NCBI GenBank assembly: GCA_041687395.1
Contig: JAWLCA010000020.1
Location: 26,763-90,762 of the forward strand
Direction of reading: 5' to 3'
Source: JAWLCA01 sp041687395
GTDB lineage: Bacteria; Pseudomonadota; Alphaproteobacteria; Rhodobacterales; Rhodobacteraceae
DNA: 64,000 nt
The position numbers and the translations under genes were made by a program. Position 1 is the first letter of the stretch; every line of letters begins with the position of its first letter. The notes below the pieces were generated by a model. The model had not been told where the DNA came from and did not search any database. It saw only the letters and a program-made list of their open reading frames with translations. Positions 16,046 through 25,906 of this stretch are shown piece by piece.

Positions 16046-16999
16046 ATGAACCAGGCGCGTACGACAGCATCGCAAGGCAATGCTCTAGGGATCGCATGTG
16101 CCGTCGGCGGGGCGCTTTGCTTCTCGGTGAACGACATGGCGATCAAACTCCTGAGCGATGGCTATGCGCTGCATCAGGTGGTCTTGATGCGCGCGTCTGT
16201 CGCTTTGGTATTCACTCTGGGCATTCTGGTGCCGTTGAATGGCGGGCCAGCCGTCCTGCGGACCCGTCGTCTCGGCCTTCACCTGCTGCGCGGGGCCTGT
16301 GTGGTCTTTGCCAACATGTGTTTCTTCCTCGCGCTCGCCGCGATGCCGCTTGCGGATGCAACCGCGATCTTCTTTGTCAGCCCGCTGATGATTGCCGCCG
16401 CATCGGTTGTGTTTCTAAGGGAAAAGGTCGGACCGCGCCGCTGGACGGCGGTGTTGCTGGGGCTGTTCGGCGTCATCGTGATCATGCGCCCCGGGACCGG
16501 CGTTTTCCAGCCTGCGGCGCTGCTGCCGGTGCTGGCGGCTGCGGGCTATGCCGGATTGCACATTCTGACCCGTCGAATCGGCGGAACCGAGCGCGCGGTG
16601 ACCATGGCCTTTTACATCCAGATGACCTTCATCCTGGTCTCGACGATGATGGGGCTAACGGTTGGGGATGGGCGGTTTGCGGGGCAGGGGGATCGCTCGC
16701 TCGAATTCCTGCTGCGGGCCTGGGTCTGGCCGGATGAGGGCGATCTGTGGTTGCTGGGTCTGATCGGCATGGCCAGCGCCTGCGGCGGATTTCTGATCAG
16801 TCAGGCTTATCGCGTGACCGAAGCGGCGCTTGCAGCGCCTTTTGAATATGCGACGCTTCCGCTCGCAGTTTTCTGGGGGGTCGTCGTCTTTGGCGACTGG
16901 CCCGACCGGTTCACGTGGGTCGGGATGGCCATGATTCTGTCCGGCGGACTCTATCTCGTCTGGCGCGAGGCGTCACTGAAGGTAAGGCGCCGTGGCTAG
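16046..16999 (+). CDS. DMT-superfamily (EamA) transporter
   Basis: A 317-residue membrane protein with about ten hydrophobic helices in two EamA repeats. The first repeat has FSVNDMAIKLL and FFLALAAMPLADATAIFFVSPL; the second has EYATLPLAVFWGVVVFGDWPD. The latter is typical of EamA exporters for small metabolites, S-adenosylmethionine or amino acids. I chose the ATG at 16046, where family homology begins; the ribosome site is weak. It stands alone, with a minus-strand unit before and after it. The substrate is unknown. Confidence 0.88.
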   Translation: MNQARTTASQGNALGIACAVGGALCFSVNDMAIKLLSDGYALHQVVLMRASVALVFTLGILVPLNGGPAVLRTRRLGLHLLRGACVVFANMCFFLALAAMPLADATAIFFVSPLMIAAASVVFLREKVGPRRWTAVLLGLFGVIVIMRPGTGVFQPAALLPVLAAAGYAGLHILTRRIGGTERAVTMAFYIQMTFILVSTMMGLTVGDGRFAGQGDRSLEFLLRAWVWPDEGDLWLLGLIGMASACGGFLISQAYRVTEAALAAPFEYATLPLAVFWGVVVFGDWPDRFTWVGMAMILSGGLYLVWREASLKVRRRG

Positions 17000-17038
17000 G
17001 GTTTGGGGCTCGTCCTGGACGACGCACTGCCTGCGGGA

Positions 17039-17416
17039 TCAGACGTAGCCCCGCTTGCGCCGCGCAGCCACCATGAGGAGCGCTGCAACTACTGATTTGG
17101 CCGGGGACTGGGCCTTGCCTATCCCAATGACCTCGTCATCGTCGCGTCCGCTGCCCTGACGAAGCGAGCAGGTCCAGTTGCCGCCCCCGGAAACCGCGTT
17201 GCCCTGCATCCGGATCTCCCAACCAGGCAGAACGCTGCAGACCAGGCCAAGCGCCGCATCAGAAGACGTCAGCACCGTCTCATCCAATCCTTCCCCCTTG
17301 GGAACATCTGCCTGAATCTCGCGCAGCACATGAAGAATTTGGGCTACGACTTCTGGATCGCTTGTGGCGTCGGATTCGATCGCATCTGCAAGGCTCGTCA
17401 GTCCGTCATGATCCAT
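17039..17416 (-). CDS. conserved hypothetical protein
   Basis: A 125-residue protein I do not recognise. The first half is acidic and helical (DGLTSLADAIESDATSDPEV). The second half has GWEIRMQGNAVSGGGNWTCSL and SPAKSVVAALLMVAARR, suggesting a small alpha/beta domain with two cysteines. No signal peptide is seen. GGGAG lies before the ATG at 17416. It is a single gene between the DMT transporter and ppsA, and the 220 bases upstream hold no clear promoter that I can name. Confidence 0.55.
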   Translation of the reverse strand: MDHDGLTSLADAIESDATSDPEVVAQILHVLREIQADVPKGEGLDETVLTSSDAALGLVCSVLPGWEIRMQGNAVSGGGNWTCSLRQGSGRDDDEVIGIGKAQSPAKSVVAALLMVAARRKRGYV

Positions 17417-17636
17417 ATGTCTACTCCCGTCTTGCGTTCATCACTTGGTGACGCCACCGCCCGGCACTTCTTCCAACATGCACGAGGGCATCTCTGAAAA
17501 CTCTTGGCACGTTGCCATCATGCACCGCATTGTTTGCTTACCGGAAGCAGGAATGTCGGCCATGATGTAGGTCAACGCAACTTCCGTCGCGCCCGCGCAA
17601 TCTTGTCAGGCGGCGAATTACTTGGGAGGAACACCA

Positions 17637-20030
17637 GTGTCTGACGATTTGCCCAGTGTCATCTGGTTCGAGAAGTTGGCCCGGGGCGACGTTGCCCTCG
17701 TCGGCGGCAAGAATTCCTCGTTGGGCGAGATGGTTCGGGAACTGGGCGCAAAGGGCATTCTGGTCCCGCCGGGGTTCGCCACAAGCGCCGCGGCGTTTCG
17801 CAGGTTCCTTTCAGAGAACACCCTCAACGAAACGATCGCCGAGACGCTGAAGAGGCAGGAGGCGGGAAAGATTACCTTGGCCGAGGCTGGTGAGAGCATT
17901 CGCAAGGCGATAATCGCCGGTGACTGGCCTGCAGAGATCGAAGCGGCAATTCGTGACGGGTATCGCGAGCTGGCGCGCCGCAGTGGTAATGCCGAACCTG
18001 CAGTTGCCGTGCGGTCGAGCGCCACGGCCGAGGATCTGCCGGATGCAAGCTTTGCAGGCCAACAGGAAACCTTTCTGAACGTGCGTGGCGAAGCGGCGCT
18101 GCTGGAGACCTGCCGGCGTTGCTATGCCTCGCTCTATACTGACCGGGCGATCACCTATCGCAACGTGAAGGGCTTCGAGCACGACAAGGTGGCGCTGTCC
18201 GTCGGAGTGCAGCTGATGGTGCGGTCGGACATCGGTGGCTCTGGTGTGATGTTCAGCATCGACACGGAAAGCGGGTTCGACAAGGTGGTTCTGATCAACG
18301 CGGCATGGGGCCTGGGTGAGACGGTGGTTCAAGGAACCGTCAGCCCCGATGAATACCAGGTCTTCAAGCCGTTGCTCGATAACCCCGCGCTGTCGCCAAT
18401 TCTGGAGAAGAAGCTCGGCGCGAAGGAACGCAAGATGATCTACGCCTCGGGCGACGGGGGAAAGACGCGGACCGTGCCGACATCCAAGGCAGAGCGGGGG
18501 CAGTTCGTACTGTCCGACGGCGATATCCTTGATCTTGCGCGGCAGGCCTGTGTGATCGAACGGCACTACGGCCAGGCGATGGACATCGAATGGGCCAAGG
18601 ACGGCGAGACCGGGCTGATCTATATCGTGCAGGCCCGGCCGGAAACCGTGCAGTCGCAAACGACCGGCGGGGTTTTCCTGTCCTACGCGGTACAGCGGCA
18701 CGGGAGCGAGGTGTTGCGCGGCCTGAGTGTCGGAAACGCCGTTGTCTCCGGCCCGGTCTGTCTGATCGAAAGCGCTCGCGACATTGACCGCTTCCGCGAG
18801 GGATCGATCCTTGTCACACCCACGACCGACCCCGACTGGGTGCCGATCATGAAGCGCGCGGCCGCGATCATTACCGATCATGGCGGGCGCACCTCGCACG
18901 CCGCGATTGTCAGCCGCGAGCTTGGGCTTCCAGCCATCGTCGGTGCCGGCAACGCCACCGAGCTTCTGCACGACGAACAAGAGGTCACGGTCTCCTGCGC
19001 TGGTGGCGACGAAGGCGTCGTCTATGAGGGCACTGCGGACTTCACGGTGCAGGAACTGCATCCTTCCGAAGTACCCGAAACCCGCACCCGGATCATGCTG
19101 AACCTTGCAAATCCGGCTGCGGCATTCCGTTGGTGGCGCCTGCCGACCGATGGCGTGGGGCTCGCGCGCATGGAATTCGTGATCTCGAACGCGATCAAGG
19201 TGCATCCACTGGCGCTGACCCGGTTCGACGAGGTGACAGACCAGGCGGTGCGCGAGGAGATCGAGACGCTGACCCGAGGCTATGACCAGAAGGCGGATTA
19301 TTTCGTCGATCGCCTCGCGCAGGGCCTCTCGCGCATTGCCGCCGTGGTTCATCCCGAACCTGTCATCATCCGGATGAGCGATTTCAAGACAAACGAATAC
19401 GCCAACCTGCTCGGCGGGGCCCAGTTCGAACCGCACGAGGAGAACCCGATGATCGGGTTCCGGGGGGCGTCCCGCTACTATTCGGATCGCTATCGCGACG
19501 GCTTCGCACTGGAATGTCGCGCGATCCTCAAACTGCGCGAAGAGATGGGGTTCCGGAACGTCATCGTCATGATTCCATTCTGCCGCACGCCGGCCGAGGC
19601 GGACCGTGTGCTGGAGGTGATGGCCGAAGCGGGCCTGGAGCGTGGGCGCGACGGGCTGCAGGTCTACGTGATGTGCGAAATCCCGTCGAACGTGCTGCTG
19701 GCGGAAGAGTTCGCCAAACGCTTCGACGGGTTTTCCATCGGATCGAATGACCTGACTCAATTGACCCTGGGCATCGACCGCGACTCCGGTGAACTGGCGG
19801 AACTTTTCGACGAACGCGATCCGGCCGTTCTTTGGATGATCGAGACCGTGATCGCAAAGGCGCACGCCGCGGGGGCAAAGGTCGGCCTGTGCGGGCAGCG
19901 ACCCAGCAACGATCCCGCGTTCGCGCGCCTGCTGGTCGAGGCGGGCATCGACTCGATCTCGGTCACGCCGGACAGTTTCTTCTCGGTGAAGGAGCACGTT
20001 GCCCAGGCAGAGGGGGAGGCCCCGAGTTGA
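17637..20030 (+). CDS. ppsA: phosphoenolpyruvate synthase
   Basis: PpsA makes phosphoenolpyruvate from pyruvate and ATP, producing AMP and phosphate, for gluconeogenesis. The 797-residue protein has an N-terminal ATP-grasp domain (VGGKNSSLGEMVREL, then VRSSATAEDLPDASFAGQQET), a central swivel with the phospho-histidine motif GGRTSHAAIVSRELGLPAIVG, and a C-terminal barrel with FSIGSNDLTQLTLGIDRD and GLCGQRPS. The start is GTG at 17637, with GGGAGGA 6 bases upstream; an upstream TTG in frame is less likely. It appears monocistronic. Confidence 0.95.
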   Translation: MSDDLPSVIWFEKLARGDVALVGGKNSSLGEMVRELGAKGILVPPGFATSAAAFRRFLSENTLNETIAETLKRQEAGKITLAEAGESIRKAIIAGDWPAEIEAAIRDGYRELARRSGNAEPAVAVRSSATAEDLPDASFAGQQETFLNVRGEAALLETCRRCYASLYTDRAITYRNVKGFEHDKVALSVGVQLMVRSDIGGSGVMFSIDTESGFDKVVLINAAWGLGETVVQGTVSPDEYQVFKPLLDNPALSPILEKKLGAKERKMIYASGDGGKTRTVPTSKAERGQFVLSDGDILDLARQACVIERHYGQAMDIEWAKDGETGLIYIVQARPETVQSQTTGGVFLSYAVQRHGSEVLRGLSVGNAVVSGPVCLIESARDIDRFREGSILVTPTTDPDWVPIMKRAAAIITDHGGRTSHAAIVSRELGLPAIVGAGNATELLHDEQEVTVSCAGGDEGVVYEGTADFTVQELHPSEVPETRTRIMLNLANPAAAFRWWRLPTDGVGLARMEFVISNAIKVHPLALTRFDEVTDQAVREEIETLTRGYDQKADYFVDRLAQGLSRIAAVVHPEPVIIRMSDFKTNEYANLLGGAQFEPHEENPMIGFRGASRYYSDRYRDGFALECRAILKLREEMGFRNVIVMIPFCRTPAEADRVLEVMAEAGLERGRDGLQVYVMCEIPSNVLLAEEFAKRFDGFSIGSNDLTQLTLGIDRDSGELAELFDERDPAVLWMIETVIAKAHAAGAKVGLCGQRPSNDPAFARLLVEAGIDSISVTPDSFFSVKEHVAQAEGEAPS

Positions 20031-20064
20031 TTGGTCAGTCCTGCGGCTGTCCGTTGGGAGCGCC

Positions 20065-20994
20065 ATGCGCATCGCAAGCTTTAACGTTCAGAACATGCGC
20101 CTGCGTCGCGATGCGGGGCAATCGCGGATAGATGGCGCGCGCGACCTCGACATGCCCGAGGATACCGGACCGGACGCCGCCCGTCTCGACCCGCTTGACC
20201 GATGGCTGACGGCGGCTGTCCTGCGCGATATCGACGCCGACGTCGTCGCGCTGCAAGAGGTCTTTGACCGGGATACGCTGGACCATTTTCACGAGCATTA
20301 TCTTCTGGGTCTAGGCGTCAGCCCCTATCCAACCCGAATCTGCGTGCCGGGCAACGACGGGCGTGGGCTGGATCTGGCCTTGCTGAGCCGCCGCCCGGTG
20401 GATGACCTGCGCAGCCATGCCGATACGACGCCGCGAGACCTCGGGCTGGAGGGGGCGGCAGAGCCGGACCTCCCGCTCTTTCGCCGCGATTGCCTCATGG
20501 CGACGATAGGCAGGCTGACGCTGGTGATCTGCCACTTCAAGGCACCCTATCCCGATGCCGAGGCAACGTGGCCGATCCGGCGGCTGGAAGCCGCGGGCGT
20601 GCGCCGGCTGATCGAGCGGCGCTTTGCCGGGCGAAGGGATGCCTGCTGGCTGATCCTCGGCGACCTGAATGAACCCGGCGATCCCATGCTGAAAGCGGAA
20701 CCCGCGATCACCCCGCTGCTGGGGGCGTTCAGCGTGGATCTGATGCAGCGCCTGCCCGAGGCAGAACGCTGGACGTTTTTCGAGCGGGACTCGGCCCGTC
20801 GGACCCAGCCCGATGTGCTGCTTGCCTCACTGGCACTGGCACGGGACTGGCCGAATGCCTGCCCGCAAATCGTGCGCGAGGGGATGGCGCGGGAAGCGCC
20901 GGCAGGTGCGGGGCCACGGCTGAGGGGCGTGGGGCAACATCGCCCCCACGCCAGCGATCATGCTGCGATAGCGATTGATTTCGACGGTCTTTAA
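20065..20994 (+). CDS. endonuclease/exonuclease/phosphatase-family protein
   Basis: A 309-residue protein of the EEP fold. The N-terminal MRIASFNVQNMRL and ADVVALQEVFD give the two metal-site motifs, LILGDLNEPGD supplies the catalytic DxN and the end carries SDHAAIAIDFDG. No signal peptide is present. The 34-bp gap from ppsA on the same strand allows co-transcription. The family covers DNases, phosphodiesterases and phosphatases, so the substrate stays open. Confidence 0.85.
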   Translation: MRIASFNVQNMRLRRDAGQSRIDGARDLDMPEDTGPDAARLDPLDRWLTAAVLRDIDADVVALQEVFDRDTLDHFHEHYLLGLGVSPYPTRICVPGNDGRGLDLALLSRRPVDDLRSHADTTPRDLGLEGAAEPDLPLFRRDCLMATIGRLTLVICHFKAPYPDAEATWPIRRLEAAGVRRLIERRFAGRRDACWLILGDLNEPGDPMLKAEPAITPLLGAFSVDLMQRLPEAERWTFFERDSARRTQPDVLLASLALARDWPNACPQIVREGMAREAPAGAGPRLRGVGQHRPHASDHAAIAIDFDGL

Positions 20995-21011
20995 GCTCTG
21001 TGCGTGGTCGC

Positions 21012-21998
21012 CTAGAGGGGCTTTTTCAGCCAACGTCCGATGACCCCGACAATCCCTTCGCGGAACAGCAGAACGGCGATCACGAAGATCGTGCCCTGGA
21101 TGATCGTCACCCACGCCCCCAAGGTAGCCAGATAGTTCTGCATCGTCACGATCACGACGGCACCGACGATCGGCCCGAACACGGTGCCCATGCCGCCCAG
21201 CAATGCCATCAGCACCACCTCGCCCGACATGGACCAATGCACGTCGGTCAGGGAGGCCAGTTGGAACACCATGGCCTTTGTGCCCCCGGCTAATCCCGCC
21301 AGCGTCGCCGACAGCACGAAGACTGCCAGTTTGTATTGATTCACACGGTAGCCGAGCGAGATGGCCCGATCCTCGTTCTCGCGGATCGCCTTCAGGACCT
21401 GGCCAAAGGGCGAATGAATGATGCGGTATATCAGCAGGATTCCCGCCGCCACGATCGCCAGCACGACGAAATAGAGCGCAAAATCCGACTGCAGGCTCAA
21501 AACGCCGAACAGATCCCCGCGCGGCACGCCCTGGATGCCGTCCTCGCCGCCGGTGAAGGGGGCCTGCAACGCGAAGAAGTAGACCATCTGCGCAAAGGCC
21601 AGTGTCACCATCGCAAAATAGATACCCTGACGGCGGATCGCCAGTGACCCGAAGAGGACGCCGAGCACGAAGGCGGCACCGGTGCCGCAGATGATCGCCA
21701 GCTCCGGCGTCAGTCCCCAGACCTTTGCCGCATGGGCGGCCACGTAGCTGGCCGAGCCGAAATAGGCGGCATGCCCAAAGGACAGGAGCCCGCCATATCC
21801 CAGAAGCAGATTGAATGCGCAGGCGAACAGCACGAAGCACAGAACCTTCATCAGGAACACGGGATACAACAGGAATGGCGCGATCAGTGCGAAGGCCAGA
21901 AGGGCCAAGAAGATATAGGCATGATGCCGAGGCATTCCCGCCCCCTCCTTGGCGGCAAGCGGCGTCGCGATGGCGCTGGTGTCGGTGGTGTCGCTCAT
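21012..21998 (-). CDS. livM: branched-chain amino acid-type ABC transporter permease LivM
   Basis: A 328-residue inner-membrane permease. It has about nine helices, with LLLGYGGLLSFGHAAYFG and GNxxRAI-like SLGYRVNQYKLAVFVLSATLAGLAGG, the typical LivM motifs. The ATG at 21998 overlaps the livH stop by one base (TGATG); a GTG one codon upstream is also possible. It is the last gene of livGFKHM. The partner is LivH; the substrate may be a branched-chain amino acid, amide or related compound, set by the binding protein. Confidence 0.9.
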   Translation of the reverse strand: MSDTTDTSAIATPLAAKEGAGMPRHHAYIFLALLAFALIAPFLLYPVFLMKVLCFVLFACAFNLLLGYGGLLSFGHAAYFGSASYVAAHAAKVWGLTPELAIICGTGAAFVLGVLFGSLAIRRQGIYFAMVTLAFAQMVYFFALQAPFTGGEDGIQGVPRGDLFGVLSLQSDFALYFVVLAIVAAGILLIYRIIHSPFGQVLKAIRENEDRAISLGYRVNQYKLAVFVLSATLAGLAGGTKAMVFQLASLTDVHWSMSGEVVLMALLGGMGTVFGPIVGAVVIVTMQNYLATLGAWVTIIQGTIFVIAVLLFREGIVGVIGRWLKKPL

Positions 21999-22888
21999 CA
22001 CGCTCTCCTTCCGAAAAGTCCGGCTGGTTTCACCAGAAGCACGATGGCCATGATGACGAAGATCACGACCGACGACCCCTCGGGATAAAAGACGCGCGTC
22101 AACCCCTCGATGATCCCGAGACCGAAGCCCGTGAGGATGGACCCAAGGATCGACCCCATGCCGCCGATCACCACCACGGCAAAGACCACGATGATCAGAT
22201 CCGCGCCCATGTTCGGGTTGACCGAGTAGATTGGCGCGGCAAGCACGCCTGCAAAAGCTGCAAGCGCCACACCGAAGCCGTAGGTCAGCGTGATCATGCG
22301 TGGCACGTTGATCCCGAAGGCGCCGACCAGGGTCGGGTTTTCGGTCGCGGCACGCAGGTAGGCGCCGAGGCGGGTCCGTTCGATCATGTACCAGGTCGCC
22401 AGACAGACGATCAACGAGGCGACCACAACCCAGCCGCGATAGTTCGGCAGGAACATGAAGCCTAGGTTCTGGCCGCCGGACAGTTCGGACGGGATGTTGT
22501 AGGGCAGGCCGGAAATGCCGAACTCGTTGCGCAGCAGCCCCTGCATGATGAGGGCAAGGCCGAACGTCAGCAGCAGCCCGTACAGATGGTCAAGGTGGTA
22601 AAGCCGCGAGACCAGCAATCGCTCGATGATGATGCCCGTTATCCCGACGATGATCGGTGCCAGGATCAGTGCCCACCAGTATCCAAGGCCGAAATAGTGC
22701 AGCAGCAGCCAGGCGCAGAAGGCGCCCAACATGTACTGCGCCCCGTGGGTGAAGTTGATGATGTTCAGAAGGCCGAAGATGATCGCCAGCCCAAGGCTGA
22801 GCAGCGCGTAGAAGGAGCCGTTGATCAGGCCCAGCAGGAGCTGTCCGAACAGCGCCTGTGGCGTGATGCCGAGAAGATCGAACAACAT
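21998..22888 (-). CDS. livH: branched-chain amino acid-type ABC transporter permease LivH
   Basis: A 296-residue permease with GLINGSFYALLSLGLAIIFGLLNIINFTHG-like start (motif at about 20-49) and the VVVIGGMGSILGSILTGFGLG motif near 235-255, both hallmarks of LivH. It forms the membrane channel with LivM, whose gene overlaps its stop. It follows the binding-protein gene by 70 bases. Confidence 0.92.
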   Translation of the reverse strand: MLFDLLGITPQALFGQLLLGLINGSFYALLSLGLAIIFGLLNIINFTHGAQYMLGAFCAWLLLHYFGLGYWWALILAPIIVGITGIIIERLLVSRLYHLDHLYGLLLTFGLALIMQGLLRNEFGISGLPYNIPSELSGGQNLGFMFLPNYRGWVVVASLIVCLATWYMIERTRLGAYLRAATENPTLVGAFGINVPRMITLTYGFGVALAAFAGVLAAPIYSVNPNMGADLIIVVFAVVVIGGMGSILGSILTGFGLGIIEGLTRVFYPEGSSVVIFVIMAIVLLVKPAGLFGRRA

Positions 22889-22958
22889 TGGACGTCACCC
22901 GCATTCAGTGGGTCGTGGCGGACCACCGGGCCCGCCACGACAGGAAGTCTTCTGGTCT

Positions 22959-24161
22959 TTACTGGACCAGCGGGCAGTTGCCGTCTTCCAGCGGACGCCA
23001 GGCGTTTGCCGCAGGGATCGTGTTCAGCAGCTTGTAGTAATCCCACGGACCGGCGGATTCGTCCGGCGACTTCACCTCGAACAGGTACATGTCGTGGATC
23101 TTGCGGCCGTCGACGCGAATTTCGCCCTGACCGAACAGCGGGTCATCAGTCGGCATTTCCTTCATCATCGCCATGACGGCATCCGATTCCTTGGTACCCG
23201 CTGCCTCGACCGCCTTGAGGTAGTGCAGGACCGAGCCATACACGCCCGCATGGACCATTGTCGGCTTCTGGCCGCCAGCGGCCTCGGAGAAGCGATCGGA
23301 CCAGGCCCGTGTGTCATCGTTCAGATCCCAGTAGAACGATTCCGTCAGCACGAGGCCCTGCGCGGTTTCCAGCCCAAGGGCATGAACATCGGTGATGAAC
23401 ACCAGCAACCCCGCCAGCGCCTGACCGGCCTGGGTGATGCCGAATTCAGCCGCCTGCTTGACCGAGTTGATGGTGTCGCCGCCAGCATTGGCCAGCCCGA
23501 TCACCTTCGCGCCAGAGGCCTGTGCCTGCAGCAGGAAGGACGAGAAGTCCTGACCGGGGAAGGGATGGCGGACGCTGCCCACGACTGTGCCGCCATTCGC
23601 CTCGATCACCGCGCTGGTGTCGGCTTCAAGCGCGTGGCCGAAGGCGTAGTCGGCAGTCAGGAAGAACCAGCTGTCGCCGCCCACTTCCACCATCGCCCGG
23701 CCCGTGCCGTTCGCCAGCGCCCAGGTGTCGTAGGTCCAGTGCACCGTATAGGGCGAACAGGCCGAGCCCGTGAGGTCGGAGGTCGCAGCGCCAGAGACAA
23801 GGAAGACCCCCTGCTTCTCACGGGTGATGTCGTTCACGGCAAGGGCCGCGGACGAGGTCGGCACGTCGGCGATCACGTCGACGTCGTCCTCGTCGTACCA
23901 CTGTCGCGCGATGTTCGACGCGACGTCCGGCTTGTTCTGGTGGTCCGCCGAGATGATCTCGACCGTAATGCCTTTGGCTTCGGCGTCAAAATCCTCGACT
24001 GCCATGCGGGCCGCGATGACCGATCCTTCGCCGCTGAGGTCGGCGTAGACGCCCGAACGGTCATTCAGGACGCCGATCTTGACCGAGATCTCGGCCACTG
24101 CGGCCGGGGCCATCAGGGCCGTGCTGAGCGCAAGGGCTGACAGGAATTTCAGTTTCTTCAT
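22959..24161 (-). CDS. livK: ABC transporter periplasmic binding protein, Leu/Ile/Val family
   Basis: A 400-residue type-I periplasmic binding protein. The ATG at 24161 gives a signal peptide (MKKLKFLSALALSTALMAPAAVA). The start of the mature protein, VKIGVLNDRSGVYADLSGEGS, and the AMEDF-like DFDAEAKG region are typical. Many family members with NDRSGVYAD bind non-amino-acid ligands such as aromatic or urea-type compounds, so branched-chain specificity is not certain. It lies between the ATPase and permease genes of one operon and determines the substrate. Confidence 0.85.
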   Translation of the reverse strand: MKKLKFLSALALSTALMAPAAVAEISVKIGVLNDRSGVYADLSGEGSVIAARMAVEDFDAEAKGITVEIISADHQNKPDVASNIARQWYDEDDVDVIADVPTSSAALAVNDITREKQGVFLVSGAATSDLTGSACSPYTVHWTYDTWALANGTGRAMVEVGGDSWFFLTADYAFGHALEADTSAVIEANGGTVVGSVRHPFPGQDFSSFLLQAQASGAKVIGLANAGGDTINSVKQAAEFGITQAGQALAGLLVFITDVHALGLETAQGLVLTESFYWDLNDDTRAWSDRFSEAAGGQKPTMVHAGVYGSVLHYLKAVEAAGTKESDAVMAMMKEMPTDDPLFGQGEIRVDGRKIHDMYLFEVKSPDESAGPWDYYKLLNTIPAANAWRPLEDGNCPLVQ

Positions 24162-24207
24162 TGGTTGGTCTCCTCCATTTGTTGGTCGGAATCGCTGGGC
24201 CTGTCGG

Positions 24208-24963
24208 TCAGACACCCAGGTAGGCGTGGATCTTGTCGATGTTGCGATCCATCTCGGCATTCGGGATTGTGTCGATCACCCGGCCTTGTTCCACGATGAA
24301 ATGCCGGTCGGCGACCGACGAGGCGAAGCGGAAGTTCTGCTCGACCAGCACAATCGTGAACCCCTGCTGTTTCAGTCGGGCGATCGTCGCGCCGATCTGC
24401 TGAACGATCACGGGGGCCAGGCCCTCGGTCGGTTCGTCGAGGAGCAGCATCTTGGCGCCAGTGCGCAGGATGCGGCCGATCGACAGCATCTGCTGCTCCC
24501 CCCCTGAAAGCTTCGTGCCCGGACTTTGCAGGCGCTCCTTCAGGTTGGGAAAAAGCTCGAAGACCTGCTCCACGGACAACCCCCCCGGTTGAACCTTGGG
24601 CGGAAGCATCAGATTTTCCTCGACCGAAAGGGTAGAAAAGATGCCGCGCTCCTCGGGCACGTAGCCAATGCCGAGCCGCGCAATCTTGCGTGGTTGCTGA
24701 TCGATGATCTCTTGGCCCTTGAAGGTGATCGATCCGGTGCGCCGCGACAGGATACCCATGATGGCCTTCAGGGTCGTGGTCTTCCCCGCGCCGTTGCGGC
24801 CCAGAAGCGTAACGACCTCACCCTCTTTGACGTCGAACGAGATGCCATGCAGCACATGGCTCTCACCGTACCAGCCCTGCAGACCCGCCACGGTCAACAG
24901 TGGCTTGCCTGCGGATCGGACCAGGTCAGACGGCGTCACGTCCGCGTGCTGCGTGTCGGTCAT
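24208..24963 (-). CDS. livF: ABC transporter ATP-binding protein LivF
   Basis: A 251-residue ATPase with Walker A GRNGAGKTT, signature LSGGEQQML and Walker B MLLLDEPTEGLAP; the EPTEGLAP form is diagnostic for LivF. Its ATG overlaps the livG stop (ATGA at 24960-24963). It energises uptake through LivHM with LivG. Confidence 0.93.
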   Translation of the reverse strand: MTDTQHADVTPSDLVRSAGKPLLTVAGLQGWYGESHVLHGISFDVKEGEVVTLLGRNGAGKTTTLKAIMGILSRRTGSITFKGQEIIDQQPRKIARLGIGYVPEERGIFSTLSVEENLMLPPKVQPGGLSVEQVFELFPNLKERLQSPGTKLSGGEQQMLSIGRILRTGAKMLLLDEPTEGLAPVIVQQIGATIARLKQQGFTIVLVEQNFRFASSVADRHFIVEQGRVIDTIPNAEMDRNIDKIHAYLGV

Positions 24964-25712
24964 TCGGGCGCTCCTATGTAGGCCTCGATCACGCGGGGAT
25001 CCTTTGACACTGTCAAATAGTCGCCTTCGGCAAGAACCTTGCCGCGGGCGAGAACGGTGATCTTGTCGGACAACGACGCCACGACCGACAGGTTATGTTC
25101 CACCATCAGCACCGTGCGATCCTTCGCGATCCGCTTGATCAGAGCCGAGATCCGCTCGACATCCTCTTGCGCCATACCGGCCATCGGTTCATCCAACAGC
25201 AGCATCTCGGGGTCGAGCGCCAGAGTCGTCGCGATTTCCAGCGCGCGCTTTCTGCCATACGACAGTTCGACCGCGGTCGTGTGGGCAAAGTCCTGCAGCC
25301 CGACATCAGCCAGCAGCGCCTCGGCCTCGGCATTGAACTTTCCCAGAACCCGCTCGGAACGCCAGAAATCAAAGCTGTCGCCCCGGCGTCGCTGCAACGC
25401 GATGCGCACGTTTTCCATCGCTGTCAAATGCGGAAACACCGCCGAGATCTGGAACGACCGGATCATGCCAAGTCGCGCAATCTCTGCCGGTTGCAGTCTG
25501 GTGATGTCCTGTCCGCGAAAGGTTATCGAGCCTTCCGTGGGTTGCAGGAACTTGGTCAGCAGGTTGAAGCAGGTGGTCTTTCCCGCACCATTGGGGCCGA
25601 TCAGCGCATGGATCGTTCCTGCGCGCACTTCGAGGTTCACATCGTCGACGGCCCGGAATCCCCTGAATTCCTTCACAAGGTTGCGGGCGGCCAGGATCAC
25701 GCCTTCCGTCAT
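24960..25712 (-). CDS. livG: ABC transporter ATP-binding protein LivG
   Basis: A 250-residue ATPase with Walker A GPNGAGKTTCFN and Walker B EMLLLDEPMAGMAQED, the LivG form. The signature is degenerate (ELSYGRKRALE instead of LSGGQ), as is normal for LivG. I chose the ATG at 25712, where homology starts, over an upstream in-frame ATG at 25946 that lies inside the region of oxyR's 3' end. It is the first gene of the operon. Confidence 0.93.
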   Translation of the reverse strand: MTEGVILAARNLVKEFRGFRAVDDVNLEVRAGTIHALIGPNGAGKTTCFNLLTKFLQPTEGSITFRGQDITRLQPAEIARLGMIRSFQISAVFPHLTAMENVRIALQRRRGDSFDFWRSERVLGKFNAEAEALLADVGLQDFAHTTAVELSYGRKRALEIATTLALDPEMLLLDEPMAGMAQEDVERISALIKRIAKDRTVLMVEHNLSVVASLSDKITVLARGKVLAEGDYLTVSKDPRVIEAYIGAPE

Positions 25713-25906
25713 TACTCTCCCCGGTTGACGACGTGCCGACAGAAACACGGCGCCGTTCGAAGCTTCTCGCCTCTGACTTTCTTGGATCGCCCCTTGGTCG
25801 GCAAGCGGCGTCTGTGCGCATGATGACCATGACAAATCCCAAGACGCAAGCACAAGTCCTGCAGGAAAGCGGGCAGAATTTTCTGGTTTCCGCGCAGGGC
25901 GCTGCG

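Noticed and set aside
17508..17530. Sigma-54-like TGGCAC ... TGCA upstream of ppsA.
   Set aside because: The GG-to-GC distance is several bases too long for a -24/-12 promoter.
17811..20072. Long minus-strand frame (753 codons) opposite ppsA; similar long antisense frames lie opposite katG (26912-29257), the autotransporter gene (4307-5806) and bchZ (53382-55028).
   Set aside because: They mirror well-supported genes in GC-rich DNA, have no motifs or ribosome sites, and their residue make-up is unlike a protein family.
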